64,000 nt of DNA from Tricholoma matsutake. Lineage: Eukaryota; Basidiomycota; Agaricomycetes; Agaricales; Tricholomataceae. The stretch lies in NCBI GenBank assembly GCA_026075535.2, contig AP026541.1, positions 5,518,001 through 5,582,000 on the forward strand, in the 5' to 3' direction. Positions 33,499 to 45,697 of this stretch are shown piece after piece. Every line of letters starts with the position of its first letter. Position 1 is the stretch's first letter. The notes below the pieces were generated by a model. That model was not told the DNA's origin. It saw nothing but the letters and a program-made list of their open reading frames with translations, and did no database searches. Position numbers and translations under genes: made by a program.

Positions 33499-33652
33499 AT
33501 TCTACTCCACCAAAGCCCTCACCACGGCGAGGGCGATGGGTATGCTCGGCAATTCTATAAGAGGGCTAACCCCCATGCAGAAACGCCTCCTATACCGTTC
33601 ATGCGTCGTACCCATTATGACGTATGGACTGAGACTATGGCACTTTAACATC
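33499..33652 (+). pseudogene. LINE L+ ORF2, end of RT
   Basis: FYSTKALTTARAMGMLGNS and RSCVVPIMTYGLRLWHFN continue the RT of 27922-28974, cut at 33653 by the next S 5' end. The rest of this LINE copy is not found downstream. Confidence 0.75.
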
Positions 33653-34163
33653 GCTCCTTGACTTGTTACAACCACCATAAACAGTGGTAAACACCTCTGC
33701 TCAATGTTGCTCGCGACGTTGACACTTCAAATTACATCCGATTTTCGATCGGATTTTGCCATCACGAACGCTCTCGGCGTCTCCAGGCCTGGCCTGATTT
33801 GCTAATAGATCTGTCCATCCGATCCCCGGGGATGCCCTGGTCATTGTTTTTGACAATGACTGCTATCTGTCTCATTCCCCTTGGCTTCGAGGATCCTGGC
33901 TAGGTGAGTGGTGTTTATGAAAGAGTAGTCTGGGTCCCTATTGGGGCTTAGAGTGGGTGTGGGATGCCTGCTTCAACGCTCGCCCAAGTAGATGCGCTCG
34001 TTTAGCTGGGGGAGGTCTGGCTTAGGGGAAAGGACACTTCTACTGGACTGTCGGTCGGCATGGATGCCATCAACCTCCTTGCTCTGTGAGTTTCTACTAC
34101 TAGAGACATGCTACACTGACTACCCACTTGGAATACACCGTTGTTAAAAGGGGCTGGGTCATC
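33653..34163 (+). mobile_element. S-element S8, 5' fragment only
   Basis: Starts with GCTCC and runs through the leader to AAAAGGGGCTGGGT, where S9 begins. The remainder of S8 does not reappear after the S9 tail. Confidence 0.75.
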
Positions 34164-34695
34164 GCTCCTTGACTTGGTACAACCGCCATAAACAGTGGTA
34201 AACACTCCTGCTCGATGTTGGTAGCAACGTCGAGACTGCAATTTTCATCTGATTTTCGATCGGATTTTGCCACCACGAATGCTCTCGGCATCTCCAGGCC
34301 TGGCCTGATTTGCTAAGGGATCTGTCCATCCGATCTCCGGGGATGCCTTGGGCACTGTTTCTGACAGTGTCTGCTATCCGTCTCGTTCTCCTGGGCTTCG
34401 AGGATCCTGACTAGGTGAGTGTTGTCAATGAAAGAGTAGTCTGGGTCCCTATGGGGGCTTAGAGTGGGTGTGGGATGCCTACTTCAACACTCGCCCAAGT
34501 CGTCGCATTCGTTTAGCTGGGGGAGGTCTGGCTTAGGAGGAGGGACATTCTCACTGGACTGCTGGTCATCTGGGAGGCTTCCAGCCTCCATGCTCTGTGA
34601 GTTTCTACTACTAGAGACATGCTACACTGACTACCCATTGGAATACACCATCGTTAAAAGGGGCCAGGTGATGGTGCCCCCTGACAGCTAGGTTT

Positions 34696-34737
34696 AAGCG
34701 CCCGCCAAAGTGTGATAGCACACTTTGGGCAGCGCTT
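34696..34737. repeat. 42-nt palindrome in the S9 leader
   Basis: AAGCGCCCGCCAAAGTGTG, ATAG, CACACTTTGGGCAGCGCTT, then TATAAATA. Confidence 0.75.
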
Positions 34738-34983
34738 ATAAATACTTTGGTGGCCGCTTCTCACCACCATCCCTCTACCTCCGGTGCTCACTCTTCTAGG
34801 GTGGTATGACCCGGGTTTGATCTTCTCCCACTAGGCAGCAGGATGTGCGGCTTGCTCACCCCCTCGGAGTGTTTGGAGGTTCTATTGGGTGGACCCGGAA
34901 TGGAGATAAGGGACCAGCCGTTATCGATTCCACACTGCATATTTTGATTCCTACCATCATCTACTAGCATTAACTCACCCTCT

Positions 34984-35761
34984 ATGCCCAAACAGCGAAT
35001 CAGAGGCCATCCACCACAACGGGGGCTTCAGGCCCCCCCTGATTATGGGTGACATCTTTGATGATGACATCCAAGACTACGACACCCGGTACAAATGAGA
35101 CGATCTGGAGGTAGCAGCTGCCCTAAAGGCAGTTAGAGATCTATGGGCCAGAGAAGACCTCTCTGACCCTGACAATGATGAGGAGTCTCTTGCTATGCAG
35201 GAGGCCCTCAATCATGCCGAGAGCAGCCCCAAGCTTGCTTTGAGGCAAACGATCAACCACGTACTGTGGGTGCATGATGTCCACGTTGCATACAAACAAC
35301 TGACTCGCAGTTTCGAACGCAAGGACGTGTATACACAGGAGCTCGGCATCACTGAGCCCCTTTATCTGGAGGCATCCCCTGCCCCATCACTGCCTTTGCC
35401 CTCCATCCCTGAGTTGGTGGAGGATGAAGTGCCGCTATCTGTCAATGAGAGGTGGGAAATCACAGCCACCTCTCATGCCATGTTACATCAACTGGATGCG
35501 ATGACCATGTTTGTTGGTACCGTCCGTGTGTCCGCCGTTCCCCCTGCAGAGAGGAATGCATGGCACCAAATGGCCTGGAATTTATTCACAGCCACCTGGC
35601 GATTGTCTGAGACGATGTCGGCAGAGCGAGCTGCAGCCACAACACCTCTCAATCTCACATCACTGGCAGCTTTCCAAGCTTCCTACACAGTGATGCAAGC
35701 TGCTCGATCAGAGCCTCAATCTGGGGAACCCTCATCCCCAGCACGGCGCCGTTGTCCTTGA
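34984..35761 (+). pseudogene. S9 ORF, type A, broken
   Basis: ATG at 34984 (MPKQRIRGHPP). The C-rich tract near 35030 is out of frame relative to S6, a TGA follows at about 35096 (CGA in S4), and the remaining frame 35195-35761 ends at a TGA where others have CGA. The core and the QMAWNLFTATWRLSETMS motif are readable. Confidence 0.65.
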
Positions 35762-36377
35762 GGTCCTCGTGGATAGCAGCGCCACAACTAGAACAGGGGC
35801 CTATGCCTCTGTACTCATGCCCACCAAGTGACTGGTGGCCGCTGTCGGGATGGTGACACTTTGTCATCGAGTGCATGCACCTTCTGGCATTTGCTTGAGG
35901 GGGGCCTTGGCCCCCTGCTTACGGCGGTTCCAGTGAATAACCAGGTGAACAACCAGCTGCCACATCTCTGTTACTCGTGCACGACACAGTAATGGTCCAC
36001 CTCATTCATCTGGGGTGGTCAACCCTCGTTGGCTGGAAATACGCAGATGGTTATTCCTCCCGCAAGGGAGGATTTACAATGAATTAACACTGCTGCACCT
36101 GGTCTGACTTCGGTCGGACATGTGGCTGGGGGACCGTTTTGCTCCAGTGGACGATCTAATGGCTAGCCTCAGGAGGGGGGGCTCTCCCTCCAGATTACTG
36201 CCTTTCCTGGCTGAGAGGCCAACGTTGTGGCACTGCCCGCCTAAAGTGGCTAAAATGGGGACCTGAGTGGGAGATGGGCGAGGGGAACACATAGATAGAG
36301 TAGTACCCAAGTTTGTACCCTGCTCTGCAGACTGCGTTCGAGCCCCGCGTTATAAATTCTGATCCAAAAAAAAAAAA

Positions 36378-37450
36378 GGATCCATTCACAATCAAAGCAG
36401 TGGTGCCAGAAATTGCATCAACAATTGTCAGATGCGTGATTTTTCTGGCAGTTCAGACACCTGGCCAGGTGAGGACATGCTGCCCCTTTGGGGGTGGCTG
36501 GTACAGGATGGTTCGCCTTAGCGTTTCCCTTGCAGCATCCCGCCAGAGCACGATGGTGCTCCTTGTGGTGAGGTCCTGCGCAAATCAGGCACTTCGATTG
36601 TGGAGCCCTGCATGCTGGAGTGGGATGACCCCACTTCCAGCAGCGTTGGCATAGTGGCAATCCAGAATTTGCCCTGGCAGCCCTAACATAAGCGACATAG
36701 CGACCAAATTGGATGCCACACCTGATAAGAGCTTTCACTCCTGCACCACTGACCGAGTCAGCGATGTTCAGATACACGGTGCACGTATCCGACATTTTCG
36801 AATCCCGTACCACCCGTGGGGGGACTTGTAACACGGTGAGGTCAGATATCCCTGATTTCCCCAGGTGAGCTATGACGACATCAGGCGTAATGGCCTTGTC
36901 GTTAGCAATGTATGGCACGTCGACCAATTTGAGGTACGATGTGGATGTGGGTAGCACTGCATCTACTTGCAGCGCGAAGGGGAATGCCTTATGGGCGGCC
37001 TCCTTGAAGCAACAAAGGTCCTCCTCTGAGGCCACAATGTCAGTTGATACCGAGATGTTCCCAGCATGTAGAGAGGCAGACTGGGCCACTAGTTTGGAGT
37101 GGTGCAGACTGAGAGTAGTTCTAACTTGGTCTAAGAAGTCAGCAGGGTTTGCTCCCTCCTCGAGGGGGGGTCGAACATGTATTAAGACCTGTCTTCTCGA
37201 TGGTCCATGGACGGTAGGCGAAGGTTTCACAACCTTAGGCCTGGATGGGCCGACATGCTGCTGTATATCAGCCAGTTTGTCAGTAGGAAGCTCAGGGAAT
37301 GCCTTGGCTAATCGCACAAGGCCATCCACGGATGTGTTAGGTGCTCGTCCCCCAGGGAAACGAGCAACCTGAGCAAAGGTCCCCTTGCCCGAAGGCTTGG
37401 TCGACCAGTTCATGGGGGGAGGAGATCCTCTACCCCATGATGAAGAGGTC
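36378..37450 (-). pseudogene. LINE ORF1 fragment with three zinc knuckles
   Basis: Minus strand, starting at SSSWGRGSPPPMNWSTKPSG and continuing past the point where L+ ORF1 (7184) is cut. Three CCHC-type knuckles near the end: CQRCWKWGHPTPAC (canonical CX2CX4HX4C), CLICAGPHHKEHHRALAGC, and CLNCQKNHASDNC. A TGA at 36418 (from CGA) precedes the last residues (CNFWHHCFDCE-like), which resemble the usual ORF1 C-terminus. The fragment is bounded by the S9 tail and the S10 5' end. Confidence 0.85.
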
Positions 37451-37982
37451 GCTCCTTGACTTGTTACAACCACCATAAACAGTGGTAAACACCTCTGCTC
37501 AACGTTGCTCTCGACATCGACACTTCAATTTATGTCCAATTTTTGATCGGATTTTGCCATCATGAACGCTCTCGGCATCTCCAGGCCTGGCCTGATTTGC
37601 TAAGAGATCCGTCCATCTGATCTCTGTGGATGCCCCAGTCATTGTTTTTGACAATGGCTGCTATTCGTCTCGTTCCCCTGTGCTTCGAGGATCCTGGCTA
37701 GGTGAGTGGTGTCTATGAAAGAGTAGTCTGGGTCCCTATGGGGGCTTAGAGTGGGTGTGGGATGCCTGCTTCAATGCTCACCCAAGTCGACACACTCGTT
37801 TAGTTGGGGGAGGTCTGGCTTAGGGGAAAGGACACCTACACTGGATTGCTGGTTGTCTGGGAGGCTTCCAGCCTCCATGCTCTGTGAGTTTCTACTACTA
37901 GAGACATGTTACACTGACTACCCATTGGAATACACCATCATTAAAAGGGGCCAGGCGATGGTGCCCCCTGACGGCTAGGTTT

Positions 37983-38024
37983 AAGTGCCCGCCAAAGTGT
38001 GATAGCACACTTTGGGCAGCGCTT
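37983..38024. repeat. 42-nt palindrome in the S10 leader
   Basis: AAGTGCCCGCCAAAGTGTG, ATAG, CACACTTTGGGCAGCGCTT, then TATAAATA. Confidence 0.75.
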
Positions 38025-38269
38025 ATAAATACCTTGGTGGCCGCTTTTCACCACCACTTCTCTACCTCCGGTGCTCACTCCTCTGGGGTGTTATGACCCA
38101 GGTTCAATCTTCTCCCACCAGGCTACAGGATGTGCAGCCTGTTCCCCCCTCGGAGCATTCAGAGGCAGTATCGGATGGACCCGGAATAGAGATAAGGGAC
38201 CAACTGTTATCGATGGCACACTACGTATTTTAATTTCTACCATCATCTACGAGCATTAACTTCCTCTCA

Positions 38270-39070
38270 ATGCCTAAACAGCGAACCAGAGACCAAACAC
38301 CATGCTGGGGTCTACACAACCCCTCCCTGATTATGGGCGACATCTATGAAGATGACTATGACACCCAGTACGAACAAGACAATCCGGAGGTAGCTACTGC
38401 CCTAAGAGCAGTCAGAGATCTATGGGCCGGAGAAGACCTCTCTGACCCTGATGATGACAAGGACTCTCTTGCTATGCCAGAGGCCCTCAATTATGCCGAG
38501 AGCAGCCCCAAGCTAGCCTCAAGGCAAACAATTGACCGTGTGCTGTGGGTGCAGGACGTCCATGTCGCACATAAACAATGGACTCGCAGTCTCGAATGCG
38601 AGGACATGTATACACAGGAGCTCGGCATGGCCGAGCTCTTCTATCCGGAGGCATCCCCTGCCCCGTTACTGCCTTTGCCCCCCATCCCTGAGTTGGTGGA
38701 GGACAAAGTGCCGCTATCTGTGAATGAGAGGTTGGAAATTGAAGCTACCTCTCATGCCATGCTACACCAACTGGACGCGATGACCATGTTTATTGGTACT
38801 GTCCATACATCCGCCCTTCCCCCTGCAGAGAGGAACACATGGTGCCAAATGGCCTGGGAGTTATTCACGACCACCTGGTGACTGTCTGAGACGATGTCAG
38901 CAGAACTAGCAGCCGCTCCGACACCTCTCGATCTCACATCTCCGGCAGCCTTCCGGGCTTCCTACGTGGTGATGTACACTGCTGAATCAGAGCCTCAATC
39001 TGGGGAACCCTTGTCTCCAGCACGGCGCCATCATCCTCAAGGTCCTTGTGGACAGCAGCGCCGCAACTAG
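38270..39070 (+). pseudogene. S10 ORF, type A, one TGA
   Basis: MPKQRTRDQTPCWGL to the TAG at 39068, interrupted by TGA 38879 (TGG TGA CTG, CGA elsewhere). Close relative of the S6 ORF, with a shortened acidic region (GDIYEDDYDTQYEQDN). Confidence 0.7.
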
Positions 39071-39145
39071 TACAGGGGCCTATCCCCCTCTATATTGATG
39101 GCCACCAAGTAACTGGTGGCCATTATTGGGATGGTGACATGGTGT

Positions 39146-41399
39146 TTTTTTTTTTTTTTTGGGTCAACAATTTATAACGCGGGGCTCGATCGCAGTCCGC
39201 GGGTCAAGATACAAACAAGGTACTACTAAGACTACGCATTCCCTATGTCCGCATCCCACACCAGATCCCTTGCAGAAGCCACGTTACGGCGGGCGTACCA
39301 GCGTTGTCCTCTCAGACAGGAAAGGCAATAATCTGAAGGGGAGGGGCCCCCCCACAAAGGCTAGCCGTTAGTTCGCCGTCTGGTGCTATCTCGGTCCCCC
39401 CGGCCACATATCCGACCGAAGTCAGATCAGGCGCAAGCAGTGTCAATTCACCGTAAGTCCTCCCTTGCGGGAAGAGTAACCGTCTTTCACCAGACAACGA
39501 GGATTGGCCACCCCAGGTGAGTGAGGTGGACCATCACTGTGTCCACGCACAAGTGACAGTGACGAGGCAGCTGGTTATTCACCGGAACCGCCGTAACTGG
39601 TTATTCACCGGAGTTACTGTAGGTAGGGGGTCGAAGCCCCCCCCTCGAGCAAATGCTACTCTGAGCATGCACTCGGTGACATCATCCCTCCCGCAGTGGG
39701 GGGAAGGTAAAGGGCGGCGACGTATTGTCACCATCCCGACAACAGCCCTGGTGGGCGGTGAAGAGAAGGGGAGGTCCCCTTCTTCAAGCTCGGCGTGGTC
39801 GTTGGCGGGGGCCACGAGGACGTCGACGCCGTTCCGAGGACAAGGGTTCCTCAGTTGGAGGCTCTGCCGCTGGTGGGGCAGACTGAGCCGCCTGCATCGC
39901 CGCATAGGAAGCCTGAAAGGCTGCGGGAGACGTAAGGTCGAGGGGAGCCAATGCCGCGCGAAGCGACTCCATCATGCTCCCTGAGAATCGCCAGGTGGTG
40001 GTGAAGAGCTCCCACGCCATCTGACGCCAAGAGTTCCTGTCGTTGAGAGGAACCGCGGACACTCGGACAGTACCTACAAAGGAGGTCATCATGTCCAGTA
40101 AATGTAACATGGCATCAGAGGTGGCTTCGATTTCCAGCCTCTGATCCCTAGATAACGGCACTTCGTCCTCCACCAATTCAGGGATGGGGGGCCAAGGCGG
40201 TGGTGGGGCAGTGGATGCCTCCGGATAAAGGAGCTCAGCAATGCCGAGCTCCTGTGAATATATATCCTCCTTCGGGAGGCTACGAACCCAGCGCTTGTGT
40301 TCGACGTCGACACCAAGTGCCCATCGTACACGATCGATCGTTTTCCTCGAGGAAAGCCTAGGCCCCCCCTCGGCAAAAAGAAGAGCCTCTTGCATAGCAA
40401 GAGAGTCGTCGTCGTCATCATCGTTAGGGTCGGAGAGGTCTTCCCCCGCCCATAGATCTCTAGCTGCCCTGAAAGCAGCTGCTACCTCCGATTCGTCTTG
40501 CACGAACCGGGTGTCGTAGTCTTGGACGTCATCATCAAAGATGTCGCCCGTGATCAAAACGGGGTCGCGTAGACCCCGATGTGGTGGTTGGCCTCTAGTT
40601 CGCCGTTTGGGCATTGAGAGTGTGTGTATTAGTGCTAGTAGATGATGGTAGAAGTCAAGATACGTAGCGTAGCGTGATAACGATAACAGACGGTCCCTTA
40701 TCTCAGTTCCGGGTCCACCCGACACAGCCTCCAGACGCTCCGAGGGGGCAGGCAGGCCGCAAATCCTGCTGCCGATTGGGAGGAACGATTGAACCCGGTT
40801 CCAGACACCTCAAGGGTGTGAGTGCCGGAGGTAAAGAGTCGGTGGTGAGTGGTGGCCACCAGAGCGTCGACCTAGCCACCAGGGGGCACCATCGCCCGGC
40901 CCCTTTTAACGATGGTGTATTCCAATAGGTAGTCAGTGTAGCAGGTCTCTAGATGTAGAAACTCACACAGCATGGAGGTAGGAAGCCTCCCAGACGACCC
41001 ACAATCCAGTGAATATGTCCCTCCTCCTGAACCAGACCTCCCCCAGCTAAACGAATGCGACGACTTGGGCGAGCATTGAAGTAGGCATCCCACACCCACT
41101 CTAAGCCCCCATAGGGGCCCAGACTACTCTTTCATTGCCAACACTCACCTAACCAGGATCCTCGAAGCCCAGGAGAACGAGACGGATAGCAGACACTGTC
41201 AAAAACAGTGACCGGGGCATCCACAGAGATCAGATGGACGGATCTCTTAGCAAATCAGGGCAGGCCTGGAGACGCCGAGAGCGTTCGTAATGGCGAAATC
41301 CGATCGAAAATCGGACCAGAATTGAAGTGTCGACGTCGCGTGCAACGTTGAGCAGAGGTGTTTACCACTATTTATGGTGGTTGTAACAAGTCAAGGAGC
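39146..41399 (-). mobile_element. S-element S11 (type A), full length, inserted in S10
   Basis: 2254 bp on the minus strand. The TSD GATGGTGACATGGTGT is at 39130-39145 and 41410-41425. Ten filler bases (41400-41409) separate the 5' end from the right TSD. Poly(A) of about 16 nt. Confidence 0.9.
39784..40614 (-). CDS. S11 ORF, type A, intact (276 aa), function unknown
   Basis: ATG at 40614 (MPKRRTRGQPPHRGL). Open to TGA at 39784 with an ending RRRRPRGPRQRPRRA. Acidic stretch DPNDDDDDDSL at residues about 70-80; core SQELGIAELLYPEASTAP; VEDEVPLSRDQRLEIEATSD; RNSWRQMAWELFTTTWRFSG. The frame is also open upstream to 40725, but the ATG at 40614 is the one kept across copies. Together with S6, S18 and S20 this is one of four intact S ORFs in the window. 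Confidence 0.65.
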   Translation of the reverse strand: MPKRRTRGQPPHRGLRDPVLITGDIFDDDVQDYDTRFVQDESEVAAAFRAARDLWAGEDLSDPNDDDDDDSLAMQEALLFAEGGPRLSSRKTIDRVRWALGVDVEHKRWVRSLPKEDIYSQELGIAELLYPEASTAPPPPWPPIPELVEDEVPLSRDQRLEIEATSDAMLHLLDMMTSFVGTVRVSAVPLNDRNSWRQMAWELFTTTWRFSGSMMESLRAALAPLDLTSPAAFQASYAAMQAAQSAPPAAEPPTEEPLSSERRRRPRGPRQRPRRA

Positions 41400-41985
41400 G
41401 ACGCGAAGCGATGGTGACATGGTGTCGCCTCCCTATACCTTCCCCCCACTGCAGCGGGGATGATGTCATCGAGTGCATGCACATGTGTGCATTTGCTCGA
41501 GGGGGGCCTTGGCCCCCTACTTATGGCGGTCACAGTGAATAACCAGGTGAACAACCACCCGCCTCATTACTGTCACTCATGCACAACACGGTGATGGTCC
41601 ACCTCATTTGTCTGGGGTGGTCAATCCTCGTTGGCTGGAAATACGCAGACAGTTATTCCTCCCGCAAGAGGGGATTTATGCTGAATTAACACTGCTGCGC
41701 CTGGTCTGACTTCAGTCGGACATGTGGCTGGGGGACCATTTTGCTCCAGTGAGCAATCTAATGGCTAGCTTCGGGAGGGGGGGGCTCCCCCTCCAGATTA
41801 TTGCCTTTCCTGGCTGAGAGGCCAACGTCTGTGGCACTGCCCACCTAAAGTGGCTAAAACGAGGACCTGGGTAGGAGATGGGCGAGGGGAACGTGTAGTT
41901 ATAGTAGTACCCAAGTTTGTATCCTGCTCTGCGGACTGCGATCGAGCCCCGCGTTATAAATCGTTGACCCAAAAAATAAAAAAAA

Positions 41986-43216
41986 GGGAAGTGAATGCCT
42001 GGAAGATCCAGCCATACGCTTCTTTGAGAAGGGGGAGATTATCCTCCAGCCATGCAGAGCGGGCGATGAGAGTGCCATCATCCACATAAGACATGAGATT
42101 GACATCTCTGCCCTGAAGAGTTTCATTATGGGCATTAGGTATAGTGCCGATAGGACAAGGGGACAAGGCAGAACCTTGACCCACCCCCACATCTGCTGCA
42201 AAGGAGCCAGATGAGAAGGTGTTCCATTTGTAGGTCGTCTTGCGACCGATGAGGTATGAATGGAAGAAGTTCACCACTTGCGCAGGGAATCCCGACCAAG
42301 AGATTATCTCCAATAAAACCTGGTGGTTAAGGGAGGGGAAGAACTGAGTGATGTCGAAGGCGACGACACTGGTTTTGAGACCTTGGGCCCATCCCGCCCT
42401 AACGAGGTGGGTAAGGTAGATTCCTGCATCTTCTGTGGAACGCTGGGCAACTCCTCCGAACTGGTTTTGCTTGAAGGCCTCGTGGGCTACTCCATCAAAT
42501 TGAAGCCGTCTGGACAGCATCTTCTCGACCAGTTTTCCCATAGTGTTCAGTAGTACAATAGGTCTGAACAACTTTGGAGTGGAATAGTTGGGTTTCCCTG
42601 GTTTCGGAATAATTACCGATAGGAATTCCTTGAAATGTGTTGGCCAATGACCAACAGTGATGCATGCCTTGGCGATGCGGGTGATGAGACCTGCAACCTC
42701 CAGGTTGCTACACCAGTGTTTTAGGTGCGACCATGTAACATGATCGGGACCTGGAGCGGAACAGGAAGAACATGCATTAAGTGCTTCTTTCATTTCGGTA
42801 ATGGAGAACGGGATTGTTTAAGATGCTCAGATCAACTACTCAATCTGAGGCAGCATTATATGAGCCATCAAGGGTGGCCCACAGAGAATCTAGATCGTTA
42901 CATGGCTCTCCCCAGTAGGAGATCACCTCATACGATGGCAGGTTTCTTTGACGAGTCCAGGATATAAGGTCCCAGGGTCGCCTGTTCATGGTGGCCACTT
43001 CTTGGATACGATCATCGAAGAAGTTGTGTTTTGCATGTCACATGACTTTGCAGTATAGCTTCCAGTACTCCTCATCTTGAGTGGCTCTGTAAGCATCTAG
43101 TGCACCTTTGCATTCATCTGTCCACCATCCTTTGGATGACTTGCCTAGGCGAGATTCCTTGGCATGGTTATCCCACGCCTTGTTTAAAATCATTGATATC
43201 ACCGAAACAACATCAT
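41986..43216 (-). pseudogene. LINE ORF2 linker and RT, L2
   Basis: The linker (KESRLGKSSKGWWTDECKG..., about 42820-43180) has TGA codons and a short deletion before the RT. RT 41986-42793 contains CSAPGPDHVTWSHL, SVIIPKPGKPNY, AFDITQFFPSLNH and MSYVDDGTL, but between SALSP and the YVDD box a one-base change is followed by a compensating one, giving about 20 altered residues. Cut at FQAFTSL by the S10 tail. Confidence 0.8.
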
Positions 43217-43811
43217 TTTTTTGTTTTTTTTGGGGTCATCATTTATAACGCGGGGCTCGATCGCAGTCCACGGGTCAAGATACAAGCAGAAGTACTACTA
43301 TGACTATGCATTCCCTCCACCCGCATCACACACCATGTCCCTCGCAGAAGCCACTTTAGGCGGGCAGTGCCACTTACATTGTCCTCTCAGACAGGAAAGG
43401 CAATATTCTGGAAGGGGGGGGCCCCCCATCCAGATGCTAGCCATGAGATCGCCTGCTGTTGCTAGCCCGGTCCCCCCATCCATACCCAACCGAAGTTGGA
43501 TCAACGAGCAGTGTCAATTCACTGTAAATCCTCCCTTGCAGGAAGAATAACCGTATTCACTTTACCAGCAAGTGAGGGTTGACCACCCCAGGTGAGTGAG
43601 ATGGACCATCACTGCGCTTCCGCACGAGTAACAGTGATGAGGCAGCTGGTTGTTCACCTGGTTATTCACCGGAACTGCCGTAGGTAGGGGGCCAGGGCCC
43701 CCTTTGAGCAAATGCAGCATAGTGCATGCACTCAATGACAACGTCCCCCCCCACAGTGGGGAGAAGGTGAAGGGAGGTGGCATACTGCCGCTCTCCTGAT
43801 AACAGCCACCA

Positions 43812-43816
<5 letters not shown>

Positions 43817-43855
<39 letters not shown>

Positions 43856-45697
43856 GGTCAACAATTTATAACGCGGGGCTCGATTGCAGTCCGCGGAGCA
43901 GGATACAAACTTGGGTACTACTATAACTACATGTTCCCCTTGCCCATCTCCTACCCAGGTCCTCGTTTTAGCCACTTTAGGTGGGCAGTGCCACAGACGT
44001 TGGCCTCTCAGCCAGGAAAGGCAATAATCCAGAGGGGGAGCCCCCCTCCCGAAGCTAGCCATTAGATCATCAGCTGGTGCAAAGCGGTCCCCCAGCCACA
44101 TATCCAACCAAAGTCAGATCAGGCGCAGCAGTGTCAATTCACCATAAATCCCCCCTTGCGGGAGGAATAACTGTCCGCATACTCCCAGCCAACGAGGATT
44201 GACCACCCCGGACGAACGAGGTGGACCATCACTGTGTCATGCATGAGTAACAGTAATGTGGCAGCTGGTTGTTCACCTGGTTATTCACCGGAACCGCCAT
44301 AAGCAGGGGGCCAAAGCCCCCCTCGAGCAAATGCACTGCAAGCACATGCACTCAATAGCAATTTCCCCCCCGCAGCGGGGAGAACGTAAAGGGTAGCGAC
44401 ATTTGTCACCAACCCAACAGCAGCCAGCGGACTGGCGGTGATGGGTGTGGAGCAGGATGCCCCACACAAGTAGCAGCATGGCCATCTGTGATGATGATGG
44501 CACTGTACTGGGAACAAGGGTTCCCCAGATTGAAGCTCTGCTAGAGCTGTTGGCATCGCCACACAGGAAGCTGGGACAGCTGCCGGAGGCGTAGGATCGT
44601 TGGAACGATTGTCTCTGGTTGTCCATTTGGGCATCAGGAGCAAGTTAGTACTAGTATATGATGCTAGTGATCACAATATGCAGCGTGCAGTGTAAGTGAG
44701 GGCCTCCTGCCTAGCAAGAGAGTCCTCGTAGTCATCAGGGTCGGGGAGGTCCTCCCCAGCCCACAGATCTCAAACTGCCTAGGGCAGCTGCTACCTCCAG
44801 TTTGTTCTGTGAGAACTGGGTGTCATAGTCTTGGGCATCATCACCAACGATGTCACCCGTAATCAAGGTGGGGTCGTGAAGGCCCCAGTGTGTGGTTTGG
44901 TCTCTGTTCAGCCATTTGGGCATTGAGAGTGAGTTAGCACAGGTAAATGACAATAACAGTCAAAGTACGTAGCGTACGATTGATAACAGATGGCCCCTTG
45001 TCTCAGTTCCAGGTCCACCCGATACAGCCTCCAAATGCTCCGAGGGGGCAAACAGGCCGCGCATCCTGTTGCCTGGTGGGAGAAGATTGAACCCGGGTCA
45101 TAACACCCCAGAGGAGTGAGCACTGGAGGTGAGGAGACGGTGGTGAAATGTGGCCACCAGAGCATCGACCTAGCTATCAGGGGGCACCATCACCTGGCCC
45201 CTTTTAGCGACGGTGTATTCCAACAGGTAGTCAGTGTAGCTTGTCCCTAGTAGTAGTGACTCACATAGCATGGAGGTTGGAAGCCCCAGAGATGACCAGC
45301 AGTCCAGTAACGATGTCCCTCCCCCTGAGCCAGACCTCCCCCAACTAAACGAGTGCATCGACTTGGGCGAGCGTTGAAGCAGGCATCCCACACCCACTCT
45401 AAGCCCCCATAGGGACCTAGACTACTCTTTTATAGACACCACTCACCTAGCCAGGATCCTCGAAGCACAGGGGAACGAGACGAATAGCAGCCATTGTCAA
45501 AAACAATGACCGGGGCATCCCCGGGGATCGGATGGATGGATCTCTTAGCAAATCAGGGCAGGCCTGGAGACGCCGAGAGCGTTCGTGATGGTGAAATCCA
45601 ATCAAAAATCGGACGAAAATTGAAGTCTCGACGTTGCTACCAATGTCGAGTAGGAGTGTTTACCACTGTTTATGGTGGTTGTAACAAGTCAAGGAGC
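43817..45697 (-). mobile_element. S-element S13 (type C), very long poly(A)
   Basis: About 1.88 kb, GCTCC at 45697, ending in a 39-nt poly(A) (43816-43854 as T), the longest in the window. Same internal rearrangement as S5 and S19. Confidence 0.9.
44735..44923 (-). pseudogene. Type C truncated ORF of S13
   Basis: 62 codons, MPKWLNRDQTTHWGL to GGPPRP; colinear with the S5 and S19 frames and ending at the same place. Confidence 0.6.

Larger units (their letters stand above)
34164..36377 (+). mobile_element. S-element S9 (type A), full length
   Basis: GCTCC at 34164 to A12 at 36377. No TSD: the left flank is S8 leader, the right flank is antisense LINE ORF1. The leader has the palindrome at 34696-34737. 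Confidence 0.85.
37451..41985 (+). mobile_element. S-element S10 (type A), split by S11
   Basis: Segments 37451-39145 and 41410-41985. GCTCC start, A-rich tail with one T. The left flank is antisense LINE ORF1, the right flank antisense LINE RT (GGGAAGTGAATGCC), so there is no TSD. The leader has the palindrome at 37983-38024. Confidence 0.85.

Noticed and set aside
432..36420. TGA read as a sense codon (recoding or selenocysteine)
   Set aside because: The stops occur at different places in different copies, sister copies have CGA, and frameshifts accompany them; decay explains them better.
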